From Streptomyces changanensis (GTDB taxonomy: Bacteria > Actinomycetota > Actinomycetes > Streptomycetales > Streptomycetaceae), in contig NZ_CP102332.1 of the NCBI RefSeq assembly GCF_024600715.1, positions 1,860,001 through 1,924,000 on the forward strand: a stretch of DNA of 64,000 bases. Reading direction: 5' to 3'. Both the position numbers and the translations under genes were made by a program. Below, in pieces: positions 23,522 to 30,570 of the stretch; within the stretch, counting starts at the first letter, position 1, and every line of letters begins with the position of its first letter. The notes beneath the pieces are model-generated. The model did not search any database, was not told where the DNA came from, and saw nothing but the letters and a program-made list of their open reading frames with translations.

Positions 23522-24480
23522 CAGGCGGTCCCCCGCCGGGCTTCGCGCAGGTACCGCTTCGCGGTGGCGGGGCTCACGCTCAGCGCTTCGGCGATCTGGC
23601 CGGAGGTGAGCCCGGGGTCCTGAGCCAGGAGCTCAGCCACGCGCTCGACGCTGGCGGCGCGCTGAGCCGACTGGGGGTTGAGCTGGGCGCTGAACCCGAA
23701 GGGGTGAGCGGGCTGAGCCTGGGGCTCAGGCGGGCTGACCTGTGAGGAGAGCCGGTGTGCGGGCTCAGGCTCGGCGAGGTGAGCCACGGGCTCGGCCGGG
23801 CGGTGAGCCGGGGGCTCAGCGGGCTCAAGGGGCTGAGCCGGGGCGGTCCAGGGTGAGCCGGTGGTGAGCGCGAGGGGTGAGCGGCGCTCGATCTGGGCGC
23901 GCTTCTCCAGGCGTTCGAGGGCGACCTCGAAGTCGGCGTCGTCGCGGGCGAGGGTGATGCGGGCTTCGGCGCGGATGCGGGCGATCTCGGCGTCGGCGGT
24001 GCGGTCGATCCGGTCCCGCTCGGCCTGGTTGAGCCGGGCGGTGAACTCCGAGTCGCGCATCACCTCGTGGATGGCGGCTTCCTGGTCGGCGGTGAGCGCG
24101 GCCGGGTCGCGCAGGGACGCGAGGGCGATCATCCACACGACCTTGCCGACGAGGACGATGAACGGCCCGGCGAACGTCTGGCCCGAGCTGTCCTCCTCGG
24201 CGCCGTGGAGGGCGAGGAGTACGGCGACGCCGAAGGCGATGGCCCAACCGGCGGCGGGGGCGGCCCAGGTGCGTCCGGCGATGGTGATGCGTCGGTACTC
24301 GGCCCAGAGGATGGTGAGCCAGCCGATGTCTCCGGCGATGGCGACGGAGAGGCCGAACCGGCCGGCGTGCATGAGGTCGGTGATGGCGTAGGCGGACCAG
24401 ATGAGGGAGAGCGCGGCGAGGAGGCTGGCGCCGATGAGGATGGGCGGGATGGACGGGACGCGGGGGCGCGTCTTGGCCAT
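23521..24480 (-). CDS. DUF2637-type membrane protein with C-terminal HTH (Spd-like)
   Basis: 319 aa. Residues 10-115 hold four membrane helices (PPILIGASLLAALSLIWSAY, FGLSVAIAGDIGWLTILWAEY and so on) as in DUF2637 proteins. A charged coiled coil follows (ERDRIDRTADAEIARIRAEA), then a low-complexity Ala/Glu/Pro/His region, and finally a helix-turn-helix (VAELLAQDPGLTSGQIAEAL, SPATAKRYLREARR). Such proteins occur in Streptomyces plasmids and integrative elements. The low-complexity segment coincides with a dense GGCTCA/TGAGCC repeat array in the DNA. Confidence 0.8.
   Translation of the reverse strand: MAKTRPRVPSIPPILIGASLLAALSLIWSAYAITDLMHAGRFGLSVAIAGDIGWLTILWAEYRRITIAGRTWAAPAAGWAIAFGVAVLLALHGAEEDSSGQTFAGPFIVLVGKVVWMIALASLRDPAALTADQEAAIHEVMRDSEFTARLNQAERDRIDRTADAEIARIRAEARITLARDDADFEVALERLEKRAQIERRSPLALTTGSPWTAPAQPLEPAEPPAHRPAEPVAHLAEPEPAHRLSSQVSPPEPQAQPAHPFGFSAQLNPQSAQRAASVERVAELLAQDPGLTSGQIAEALSVSPATAKRYLREARRGTA
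23571..23882. repeat. GGCTCA/TGAGCC repeat array inside the DUF2637 gene
   Basis: By my count the pentamer TGAGC or its complement GCTCA occurs 17 times in about 310 bp, in both orientations, mostly extended to TGAGCC/GGCTCA. In the coding frame copies fall in all three phases (GCT CAC, GGC TCA CCC, GGG CTC ACC) and use T- or A-ending codons such as GCT, CCT, CTT and TCA that are rare in this GC-rich DNA. This points to a DNA-level site, not just a protein repeat. Confidence 0.65.
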
Positions 24481-24548
24481 GGTGCTGCTCCGGGGTGTGG
24501 GGCCGGGCCCGCTGGCGTGGTGGGTGCGGGCCCGGCCGGTCGGCGGGG

Positions 24549-24734
24549 TCAGCGGCGGGTGTTGGCGCCGGCGGACTCCTGCGCGTGGCTGATGGCGAGG
24601 GCGTGCTGGTCGCGGGCGGCGGCCTGGGTGGCGGGCGACTGGGCGGCCTGGTAGTCGGCGGCGGCCTGCGCCTGGAGGTCGCGGACGCGCTGGAGGGCTT
24701 CGTCCGGCTGGGAGGCGTGGCTACGCTGGGGCAT
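24549..24734 (-). CDS. Hypothetical small helical protein, 61 aa
   Basis: The ATG at 24734 is preceded by AGGAGC eight bases upstream. The product is a single helix-rich, Gln/Ala-rich hydrophilic protein (EALQRVRDLQAQAAADYQAA) with no membrane segment. It is the first gene of the leftward accessory operon that contains the DUF2637 protein and lies next to the large palindrome region. Function unknown. Confidence 0.55.
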   Translation of the reverse strand: MPQRSHASQPDEALQRVRDLQAQAAADYQAAQSPATQAAARDQHALAISHAQESAGANTRR

Positions 24735-24767
24735 GGTCAGCTCCTGGTGTCGTCAGGTGTCTGGCTG

Positions 24768-24800
24768 GCCCCGGTCGGTGTGTGAGAGCCCGACCGGGGC
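24768..24800 (+). terminator. Stem-loop in the divergent control region
   Basis: GCCCCGGTCGG (24768-24778) pairs with CCGACCGGGGC (24790-24800), followed rightward by TTCTGCGTT. It could be a terminator reading rightward or an attenuator; there is no clear gene to its immediate left on the plus strand. Confidence 0.5.
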
Positions 24801-24822
24801 TTCTGCGTTGGCAGCGTGGATC

Positions 24823-24864
24823 GCTTGTCGCCACTGTATGGGCGCCCATACAGTGATGGCAAGC
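24823..24864. promoter_or_regulatory. Large palindromic operator candidate
   Basis: A perfect 24-bp palindrome CACTGTATGGGC / GCCCATACAGTG (24832-24855) sits inside a 42-bp inverted repeat (GCTTG...CAAGC ends, three mismatches per arm, no spacer). It lies between divergent genes 24734 (leftward) and 24891 (rightward, HTH protein), 36 bp before the latter's ATG. A dimeric or tetrameric regulator is the likely ligand. Confidence 0.6.
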
Positions 24865-24890
24865 GGCTCACCCGAACAGGTAGGGACGGG

Positions 24891-25193
24891 ATGGCCGAGG
24901 ACACGACTCCAGAGGAGGTGCGGCGCGTGAAGGCAGCCCTGGACGGCATCGCGGAGATGCCGGATCCGGTCGCGAGAGCACGGGCCATCGGGCTCGTGCT
25001 GAAGGAGCAGACGGCCCGGAGCAAGCAGTTCTACGAAATGCGCCGCCAGACGGTGTTGGACCTGCGGGCGCAGAAGGTGCCGTACAGGAAGATCGCCGCC
25101 GAGCTGGGGGTGTCGCTGGGGACGGTGCAGGACATCGAGCGGGGCTCTGGGCGCTGGACCGACCGGCCGCCGAAGAAGGGTGGCGAGGAGTGA
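24891..25193 (+). CDS. Small HTH DNA-binding protein
   Basis: 100 aa. The ATG at 24891 is preferred to upstream in-frame starts that would begin within the palindrome; AGGGACGGG precedes it. The C-terminal half carries a helix-turn-helix resembling sigma region 4 or Trp-repressor-like folds (VPYRKIAAELGVSLGTVQDI). The N-terminal half is a charged helix. It is the nearest candidate to bind the adjacent 42-bp inverted repeat (autoregulation is inference). Its last codons overlap the start of the next gene (GTGA). Confidence 0.75.
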   Translation: MAEDTTPEEVRRVKAALDGIAEMPDPVARARAIGLVLKEQTARSKQFYEMRRQTVLDLRAQKVPYRKIAAELGVSLGTVQDIERGSGRWTDRPPKKGGEE

Positions 25194-25663
25194 CCGTGGG
25201 CCTGATCGAATTCCTGCGCGCCCGCCTCGACGAGGACCGTGCGGTCGCTGAGGCTGCGCCTGCCGGGCCATGGAAGGCGGCTCCCGGGGACGACGAGGGG
25301 ACGTGGCGGGTGCTGGGCGGGTTCAGCACGCACGAGCGGTTCAACTCGGCGACCGACACGCGGGAGATCACGACCCGTCGCGAGGAGGTCGCGGGTCCTG
25401 GCCTCGGTGCGGGAGGGGTGCGGAGCGAGGGCGCGGCTGTCCATATGGCCCGTCACGACCCGGAGCGTGTCCTCGCCGCGGTAGACGCCCAGCGGCGCAT
25501 CCTCGACGAGTTCGTGACGTCCCTGACCCAGAGAGACAAGGAAAACGATGAGACGTTCGGGCTGACGGACTGGAATTTCGAACCCACAGCCCTCCCGCTC
25601 CTCCGCCTGCTGGCCCTGCCGTACGCCGACCACCCGGACTACCAGGACGAGTGGCGGCCGTAG
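25190..25663 (+). CDS. DUF6221-like actinobacterial protein
   Basis: 157 aa, start GTG at 25190 overlapping the preceding stop. The pattern LIEFLRARLDEDRAVAEAA at the N-terminus, HMARHDPERVLAAVDAQRRIL in the middle and LRLLALPYADHPDYQDEWRP at the end matches a small family (DUF6221) that is common on Streptomyces phages and integrative elements. No biochemical role is known. It is followed by a strong terminator. Confidence 0.75.
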   Translation: MTVGLIEFLRARLDEDRAVAEAAPAGPWKAAPGDDEGTWRVLGGFSTHERFNSATDTREITTRREEVAGPGLGAGGVRSEGAAVHMARHDPERVLAAVDAQRRILDEFVTSLTQRDKENDETFGLTDWNFEPTALPLLRLLALPYADHPDYQDEWRP

Positions 25664-25677
25664 CCCCGCGCAACAAC

Positions 25678-25705
25678 AGGCCCCCACCCAGACGGGTGGG
25701 GGCCT
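25678..25705. terminator. Intrinsic terminator after the DUF6221-like gene
   Basis: Perfect 12-bp stem AGGCCCCCACCC (25678-25689) / GGGTGGGGGCCT (25694-25705) with an AGAC loop, followed by CGTGCTGT. It ends the two-gene rightward unit. Confidence 0.85.
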
Positions 25706-25752
25706 CGTGCTGTCCGGGTGCGGCCGGGCGGGCCCGGGGTGAGGCTGGGGGG

Positions 25753-25974
25753 ATGGAGCACCCTCCCGTGGTCGTCCACCCGCCATCCCCGTCCGGCGGG
25801 CGCCGGGTACGAGCGGACGGGGAAATCCTCGGCCTCGCGTACGGGCTGGGCGACCTGGTGGAGTTCCTGCGCCGGGCCGGCCTGGACATGGATCCCGAGG
25901 ACGCCGCAGTGTCGCCGCTGATCGAGTGGCGCGGCGGGGACGCGACCGTGTGGGGCCCGTCCCCGCCGCCCTGA
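25753..25974 (+). CDS. Hypothetical 73-aa acidic protein
   Basis: The ATG at 25753 has GGGGGG immediately upstream, which decides the start. The sequence (RADGEILGLAYGLGDLVEFLRRAGLD) contains one amphipathic helix, and the protein is acidic overall. It ends two bases before the end of a convergent leftward gene. Similar short proteins are frequent on Streptomyces elements; I cannot assign a function. Confidence 0.55.
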   Translation: MEHPPVVVHPPSPSGGRRVRADGEILGLAYGLGDLVEFLRRAGLDMDPEDAAVSPLIEWRGGDATVWGPSPPP

Positions 25975-25975
25975 C

Positions 25976-26677
25976 CTACGCGGCCGCGTGCTCGGGGGCG
26001 TGCCAGGTGGCGCCGCACCCGCGGCAGCGGGCGAGGGGGCGGGCGCCGGCTCCGCCGTGGACGATGATCTGCCCGCCGCACGTGGTGCAGGGCCGGGTGA
26101 GGGCCGCGGTCGCGTCGTGGAGGTCGAGGGCGGTCTCGATCCGCCGGGCGGCCTCGGCGGCGATGCGGTGGATCCAGGCCCGCTGGGCGGCGTCCAGGGG
26201 CGTCCAGGGCCCGGGGCGGCCCTCCACCACCGCGAGGAGCCACAGCGCGGCGTGGGGGGCCGTGCGGCGCCGTCCCGGGGCGCCCCACCGGCGGGGGTCC
26301 GCCGCGTCCTCGGCGGCGAGCCGGTTGCGGCGCTCGCGCTCGGCGATCGGCCACGTCTCCGGGGCTCGGCTCATCGGCGGCCGCTGAAGCGCCGCGGCCG
26401 CCTGGTCGGCCAGCTCGACGAGCGCGGCCTCCACGGCGCGCATCGTGTCGAGAATCGGGATGGACAGCGGGGCCGCGGTGTGGCCGATCTGGCCCGGGTC
26501 GCGCTCCAGCGCCCGCAGCTGCCCGGCCGTCGTGTCGTGCAGCTCCAGCGCGGTGAGGTAGTCGCGGAGGCCGGTGGGGGGCCAGGTGGTGGGGGTGGTG
26601 GCGAGCGCGGCGCGGAGGTCGGCCCAGCCGGTGGCGATGGTGCGGAGGTGCTGCGCGGTGGTGGCGGTGGTGGTCAC
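25976..26677 (-). CDS. Helical protein with C-terminal zinc ribbon
   Basis: 233 aa from a GTG at 26677 preceded by AAGGGAG. Most of the chain is helical (AQHLRTIATGWADLRAALA, RAVEAALVELADQAAAAL, TPLDAAQRAWIHRIAAEAARR). The C-terminus is a rubredoxin-like ribbon: CTTCGGQIIVHG followed by CRGCGATWHAPEH. A nucleic-acid-binding role is possible. It terminates the leftward early/middle operon at its convergence with the 24.9-26.0 kb genes. Confidence 0.65.
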   Translation of the reverse strand: MTTTATTAQHLRTIATGWADLRAALATTPTTWPPTGLRDYLTALELHDTTAGQLRALERDPGQIGHTAAPLSIPILDTMRAVEAALVELADQAAAALQRPPMSRAPETWPIAERERRNRLAAEDAADPRRWGAPGRRRTAPHAALWLLAVVEGRPGPWTPLDAAQRAWIHRIAAEAARRIETALDLHDATAALTRPCTTCGGQIIVHGGAGARPLARCRGCGATWHAPEHAAA

Positions 26678-26753
26678 TGCGGGGCTCCCTTGCGGTGGTG
26701 CGGTGGCGCGGTGCGGGGCCGGGGCGCTGGTGGGGGCGGCGCCGCGGCGGGGG

Positions 26754-27248
26754 TCAGGACTGCGGGTCGGGCTGGCCGGGGCAGATCCACGGGTACGGCA
26801 GGCGGTCCAGGTCACAGGCGGGACAGTCCTCGGCGTTGCCGCTGCCGCCGATGTGCACGGCCGGCTCCGGGCCGGGGGCGGGCCGGGCGGGCCCGTCGAT
26901 GGCGTCGAGGACGTAGCGGCGGACGTCGTCCGGGCAGAGGTGGTCGTGGTCGGGGTGGGGCTCGTCGCACAGATCGGTCACGGTGGCGCGCACGCGGTCG
27001 AGGGCGGCCTCCAGCTCGGCGGCGCGGGCCTCGGCGCGGTCGCCGCGTTCCTGCCACGCGTATCGCTCGGCGGCCATCTCCTGTCGGGATTCGAGGAGGC
27101 GGCGGCTCACGTCCCACTCGGCCGTCAGGTCGGTGGCGAGGCGGTCGGCGCGCTCGAAGGCGGCGTCCAGCCGGGCGTACAGGGCGTCGAGCATGTCGTC
27201 GGTCATCTCGTCCAGCCGGGGGCGGGGGGGCGGCTCGGTGGCGGTCAC
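26754..27248 (-). CDS. Coiled-coil protein, 164 aa
   Basis: GTG at 27248 overlaps the upstream stop (GTGA). A continuous helical coiled coil runs from about residue 15 to 95 (MLDALYARLDAAFERADRLA, then WQERGDRAEARAAELEAAL). A His/Asp/Cys region follows (LCDEPHPDHDHLCPDDVRRY) and a CPACD motif near the end, suggesting metal binding. No family recognised. Confidence 0.6.
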   Translation of the reverse strand: MTATEPPPRPRLDEMTDDMLDALYARLDAAFERADRLATDLTAEWDVSRRLLESRQEMAAERYAWQERGDRAEARAAELEAALDRVRATVTDLCDEPHPDHDHLCPDDVRRYVLDAIDGPARPAPGPEPAVHIGGSGNAEDCPACDLDRLPYPWICPGQPDPQS

Positions 27249-27511
27249 AGGGTCTCCAGGACGTATCCGGTGCGGCGCGGCTGGCCGGTGCGGGTGACGG
27301 CGGTCTGGTGCAGGGAGCTGACGAGGATCCAGCGACCGCGCGTGCCGGTCTGCGCGTCGACGACCCACGCGTGGGCGTGGCCGGGCGTGTAACGGTCGAT
27401 GCGGATGCGTCGGCCCTCGGCCAGGGGCTCTACGGCGCGGTAGGTCTGCCCGGGGCAGATGGTCATCAGGTCGGGAACGACGTCGTGCACGGGGCGGGTG
27501 AAGGGGCTCAC
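27245..27511 (-). CDS. Hypothetical 88-aa beta-rich protein
   Basis: GTG at 27511 with GGAGA upstream. The sequence (ICPGQTYRAVEPLAEGRRIRIDRY, HAWVVDAQTGTRGRWILVSSL) alternates hydrophobic and charged residues like a small SH3-like or OB-like barrel. It overlaps neighbours on both sides by 4 bp. Function unknown. Confidence 0.6.
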   Translation of the reverse strand: MSPFTRPVHDVVPDLMTICPGQTYRAVEPLAEGRRIRIDRYTPGHAHAWVVDAQTGTRGRWILVSSLHQTAVTRTGQPRRTGYVLETL

Positions 27512-27615
27512 GGTCGGTGTCTCCAGTCGTGGATGCGGCGGAGGGCGGTGTAGGCGCCGGCGGTGGCGGCCGAGAGGGCCAGCCAGCCGCCGACGAAGTG
27601 CAGGACGTCGGTCAC
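27508..27615 (-). CDS. Micro-protein, 35 aa, with one hydrophobic helix
   Basis: GTG at 27615 overlaps the upstream stop and its own stop overlaps the next GTG (both GTGA). The product (VTDVLHFVGGWLALSAATAG, then a basic RRIHDWRHRP end) has one short hydrophobic helix. It also contains the GGAGA ribosome site of the next gene, so translational relay may be its main role. Confidence 0.45.
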   Translation of the reverse strand: MTDVLHFVGGWLALSAATAGAYTALRRIHDWRHRP

Positions 27616-28025
27616 TGCGGGGGCTCGTAGTTGGCGAGTTCAAGGAGCACGTCCGCGTGGCACGGCTGGTCGAGCGGGCACCAGCAGAGGAGGTCCCGGC
27701 CTGCCAGCTCGCGGCGTGCGGCCGCGACCAGGTCGGGCTGCTGCTCGATCCAGCGGCGGTACAGCTCGACGATCTGCTCCGGTGTGGCGTCCTGGACCAG
27801 GTGCCACGTCACGCTGCCGTCCGGGTGCTTGTAGGCGTGGCGCTGACCGGACGCCTTACCGCTGCGCCCCTCCTGCTGCCACTCACTGCCGTCGGTGCCG
27901 GGGATGCGGACCTGGGTGTTCTTGAGGATGTAGGCGTTACCCCAGCGGCTGCCGCGGCCGACGTACACGGCGCCTGCGGGGGCGCGCCAGCCCTTGGTGC
28001 GGCGGCGCTGGATGCGGGCGGCCAT
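27612..28025 (-). CDS. DUF4326 domain protein
   Basis: 137 aa. It matches the DUF4326 pattern: an N-terminal RRRTKGWRAPAGAVYVGRG and SRWGNAYIL, and a C-terminal GRDLLCWCPLDQPCHADVL with three cysteines and a histidine. The family is frequent in phages and mobile elements of many bacteria; its activity is unknown, although the CWC...CHAD motif is suggestive of a metal site. Starts within TGATG overlap with the upstream stop. Confidence 0.85.
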   Translation of the reverse strand: MAARIQRRRTKGWRAPAGAVYVGRGSRWGNAYILKNTQVRIPGTDGSEWQQEGRSGKASGQRHAYKHPDGSVTWHLVQDATPEQIVELYRRWIEQQPDLVAAARRELAGRDLLCWCPLDQPCHADVLLELANYEPPQ

Positions 28026-28549
28026 CAGTGGGCGTCCTCGGCGGACCGGGCGACGGCCGGGGTGGGGCGGAGGTCCGGGCGGACGACGCGGCCGAACCCG
28101 GCGGTCCACTGCTCGCAGTCGCAGAACACCGAGCGGTTCGGGTGGAGGGGGCAGCCGTGGCGGTATCGGTCGACCGCAGCGACGAGCGTCGGGTGCGCAG
28201 GCCGGACGAGACCGACGCTGCCCGAGACGCCCGGGTGGCCGTTCCAGGTACCGGTGGACTCGAAACCACGGCGGTACAGCTCCTTGACGAGGGCGGGCAG
28301 TTCGCCGGGCTCCAGCGGGTTGGCGGGCGTCTGCTGGGTGTTGGGGCCGTTGTCGACCCACTCGACGTTGATGACGTCCACGGAGACGACGGGGCGGTGC
28401 TGCGCGCCGGACGGGCAGAAGCCGTACCAGCGGTTCGCCTCCGGCAGGTGCAGTTGGATGCCGTGGTGCTGCTGGTGGGCGTCGTCGGGCTGCACGGTGT
28501 CGTAGAGCCAGCCGAGGCCGGTGTCGAGGATGCGGGCGAGGTCGGTCAC
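28025..28549 (-). CDS. Hypothetical protein, 174 aa
   Basis: GTG at 28549 preceded by GGAGACACC decides the start. The sequence (TDLARILDTGLGWLYDTVQ, PEANRWYGFCPSGAQHRPVV, CPLHPNRSVFCDCEQW) includes a late Cys/His cluster that could bind zinc, and is otherwise mixed alpha/beta. I do not recognise a family. It heads the operon downstream of the methyltransferase terminator. Confidence 0.6.
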   Translation of the reverse strand: MTDLARILDTGLGWLYDTVQPDDAHQQHHGIQLHLPEANRWYGFCPSGAQHRPVVSVDVINVEWVDNGPNTQQTPANPLEPGELPALVKELYRRGFESTGTWNGHPGVSGSVGLVRPAHPTLVAAVDRYRHGCPLHPNRSVFCDCEQWTAGFGRVVRPDLRPTPAVARSAEDAH

Positions 28550-28587
28550 GGGGTGTCTCCTCGGGGTGGTGTGGTGGGATGGGTGCC

Positions 28588-28616
28588 GGGCCGCCCCGAT
28601 AGCCGCGGGGCGGCCC
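28588..28616. terminator. Hairpin between methyltransferase and downstream operon
   Basis: GGGCCGCCCC (28588-28597) pairs perfectly with GGGGCGGCCC (28607-28616). It lies 10 bp after the methyltransferase stop codon (28627) in the leftward direction. No strong U-run, so partial termination is likely. Confidence 0.6.
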
Positions 28617-28626
28617 TTCACGTGCG

Positions 28627-30336
28627 TCATGCGGCCAGGGCGGCGCCCGAAGGGCGAGCGGCGTACCGGTCGATGTCCTCGCCGGTGATGGCCTCGACGA
28701 GCGCGCACACGAGGACCTCGGCGGCGTTCGGGGTGACGGCGTTGCCGTACTGGCGGACCTTGTCCCGCTTGGAGCCCAGCACCACGTAGTCGTCCGAGAA
28801 GGACATGGCCCGGCCGATCTCGTGGGGCTCCAACATGCGGAACAGCACGTCGTCGATGTCGACCTCTCCGCGCACCAGGGCGTACCGGTCGCGGGTGGTG
28901 AGCGCGCCGATCGGGTCGGCCACGGACCGCGGGGCGCCGTTGCCGTAGTACGGGACCAGCATGTGCTCCCAGGTCAGGAGCGACTGGTGGCCGGCGGTCG
29001 TCATCGTCCGGAACGGCTCCGTCGGCGAGGTGCAGTGCTCGCCCCCGTCGCCCCTCGACCCGTTGTTCCGCATCACCATCGCGGGCATGACGAGCCCGTG
29101 GTGGTTGCCGGACGCGGTGACGGTCGCCAGGGACTCAGACACCGGCCGGGCCACCGACCCGCCGCCGCGGAGCTCGGCGATGAACGGCAGCCACGCCAGA
29201 CCGGTCTCGTTGCGGGTCGTCATGGCGCGCAGCGGGGCGTGCGCGGGCGCGGCGCTCTTGCCGTCCCGGCCCTCGACGGGGACCAGCAGCGGCGGCACGG
29301 CCAGCGCCTTCGTCATGGTCGTGGTCTGCGCGGTCAGCGGCGCGTCCACCGGCCACGTCCGGACACCCGGACGCCGCTCGAAGGTGTGCCCCGCAGCCTC
29401 CAGCGTGATCGGCCGGGCGAACTTCTCCAGCCCGGCCTGGATCCGGGCGAGGGTCTTCGCCGCCAGGGGCTTGGCCCGGTCGCCGATGCGCTGGCCGGGG
29501 ATGGACCAGTCGATCGCCGCGGCGGCCGGGAGCGCCTCCGGCTCGACGACCTGGTTGCGGCACGTGGTGCTCGGGCAGCGGTAGACGTACTGCTGCCGGT
29601 AGCGGCCCATGTCCCGGCGCGGGTCCTTGAACACCTGCACCGCCTGCACGAAGGCGTCGCAGCCCGAACACCAGGCGCGCGGCCGCAGCCACTTGTCCCA
29701 GTCCGGGGTGCGGCCCAGGCTCTCGTGCCAGTAACCGACGTACAGCCGGTCGCGCGACTGCGGCGCAGCGTGCAGGCTGCGCGGGTTGGCGTGCATCGAG
29801 TTCAGGGCGATCACCCTGGTGCGGTAGCCGAGCTTGTGGATCTCGCCCAGCCACCGGTCCCACTGATCCCAGGCCCGCACGTCGGTGACGTTCTCGACGA
29901 TGCCAGCCTTGACCAGGCCGCCGCGCTCCTGCACCCCGCGCAGGTACAGCGGCACCTCCTCCATCAGCGCGCGGGACTCCTCCTCGGCTGACGGCTCGTC
30001 GTCCTCGTCGACCGCGGCCAGGAGGTCGAGCAGGCTGCCCTGCATGGCGCTGACGAAGTCCCGCTTCCGGCCCTTGGCCACGGACCAGTTCGTGCACTCG
30101 GGGCTGGCCCAGAAGATGTCGGTGACGGGCCAGTCCCACACGGGGGCCTTGCGGATGTCGCCCTGGTAGTGGCTGGTGGTGGGGAAGTTCGCGGCGTGCG
30201 ACTCGATGGCGAGCTTCCAGTGGTTCGCGGCCCGCTCGACCGTCACGTCGGGGACGGCGTGGACGCCCTGGCTGCTGCCGCCGGCCCCGCAGAACCAGTC
30301 CATGACGGTCAGCGCGTCGGTGTCGTGTCGGTACAT
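28627..30336 (-). CDS. DNA cytosine-5 methyltransferase, solitary phage type
   Basis: 569 aa. Motif I is DWFCGAGGSSQG (13-24), motif IV is SPECTNWS with catalytic Cys81, motif VI is VENV (147-150), motif VIII is APQSRDRLYV and motif X is RQYGNAVTPN near the C-terminus. The usual Pro before the catalytic Cys is replaced by Glu, a variant known from phage enzymes. A zinc-binding insertion (WCSGCDAFV ... RCPSTTCRN) lies before the target-recognition region. No restriction endonuclease is adjacent, so protection of phage DNA from host restriction is the likely role. Confidence 0.9.
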   Translation of the reverse strand: MYRHDTDALTVMDWFCGAGGSSQGVHAVPDVTVERAANHWKLAIESHAANFPTTSHYQGDIRKAPVWDWPVTDIFWASPECTNWSVAKGRKRDFVSAMQGSLLDLLAAVDEDDEPSAEEESRALMEEVPLYLRGVQERGGLVKAGIVENVTDVRAWDQWDRWLGEIHKLGYRTRVIALNSMHANPRSLHAAPQSRDRLYVGYWHESLGRTPDWDKWLRPRAWCSGCDAFVQAVQVFKDPRRDMGRYRQQYVYRCPSTTCRNQVVEPEALPAAAAIDWSIPGQRIGDRAKPLAAKTLARIQAGLEKFARPITLEAAGHTFERRPGVRTWPVDAPLTAQTTTMTKALAVPPLLVPVEGRDGKSAAPAHAPLRAMTTRNETGLAWLPFIAELRGGGSVARPVSESLATVTASGNHHGLVMPAMVMRNNGSRGDGGEHCTSPTEPFRTMTTAGHQSLLTWEHMLVPYYGNGAPRSVADPIGALTTRDRYALVRGEVDIDDVLFRMLEPHEIGRAMSFSDDYVVLGSKRDKVRQYGNAVTPNAAEVLVCALVEAITGEDIDRYAARPSGAALAA

Positions 30337-30384
30337 CGGTTGGTGCTCCTTCGTGCGCGCGCGGCGCTGTGGAACCGGATGCGG

Positions 30385-30570
30385 TCAGGCGGCGGGCCGG
30401 TGGCGGTGCTGGGTGGGCTGGGGGGTGATGGCGTAGCCGCTGGAGCGGAGGTATTCGGCGATGCGGTGGGCGGCGCCGTCGGGGGTCTGCTGGGTGGGTG
30501 GTGTGGTGAGGCGGTAGTCGTCGAGGGCGGCGGTGATGACGGCCATCGCCGCGGGCGGGGTGGGGTTCAT
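30385..30570 (-). CDS. Hypothetical 61-aa protein
   Basis: ATG at 30570 overlaps the upstream stop (ATGA), and GGGGAGG lies upstream. The sequence (PPAAMAVITAALDDYRLTTPP, AAHRIAEYLRSSGYAITPQP) suggests a two-helix hydrophilic protein. It is the last gene of the early replication operon before the methyltransferase. Function unknown. Confidence 0.5.
   Translation of the reverse strand: MNPTPPAAMAVITAALDDYRLTTPPTQQTPDGAAHRIAEYLRSSGYAITPQPTQHRHRPAA

Noticed and set aside
28627..30336. Complete restriction-modification system
   Set aside because: No endonuclease gene of restriction type lies beside the methyltransferase; the HNH gene is 7 kb away next to the terminase.
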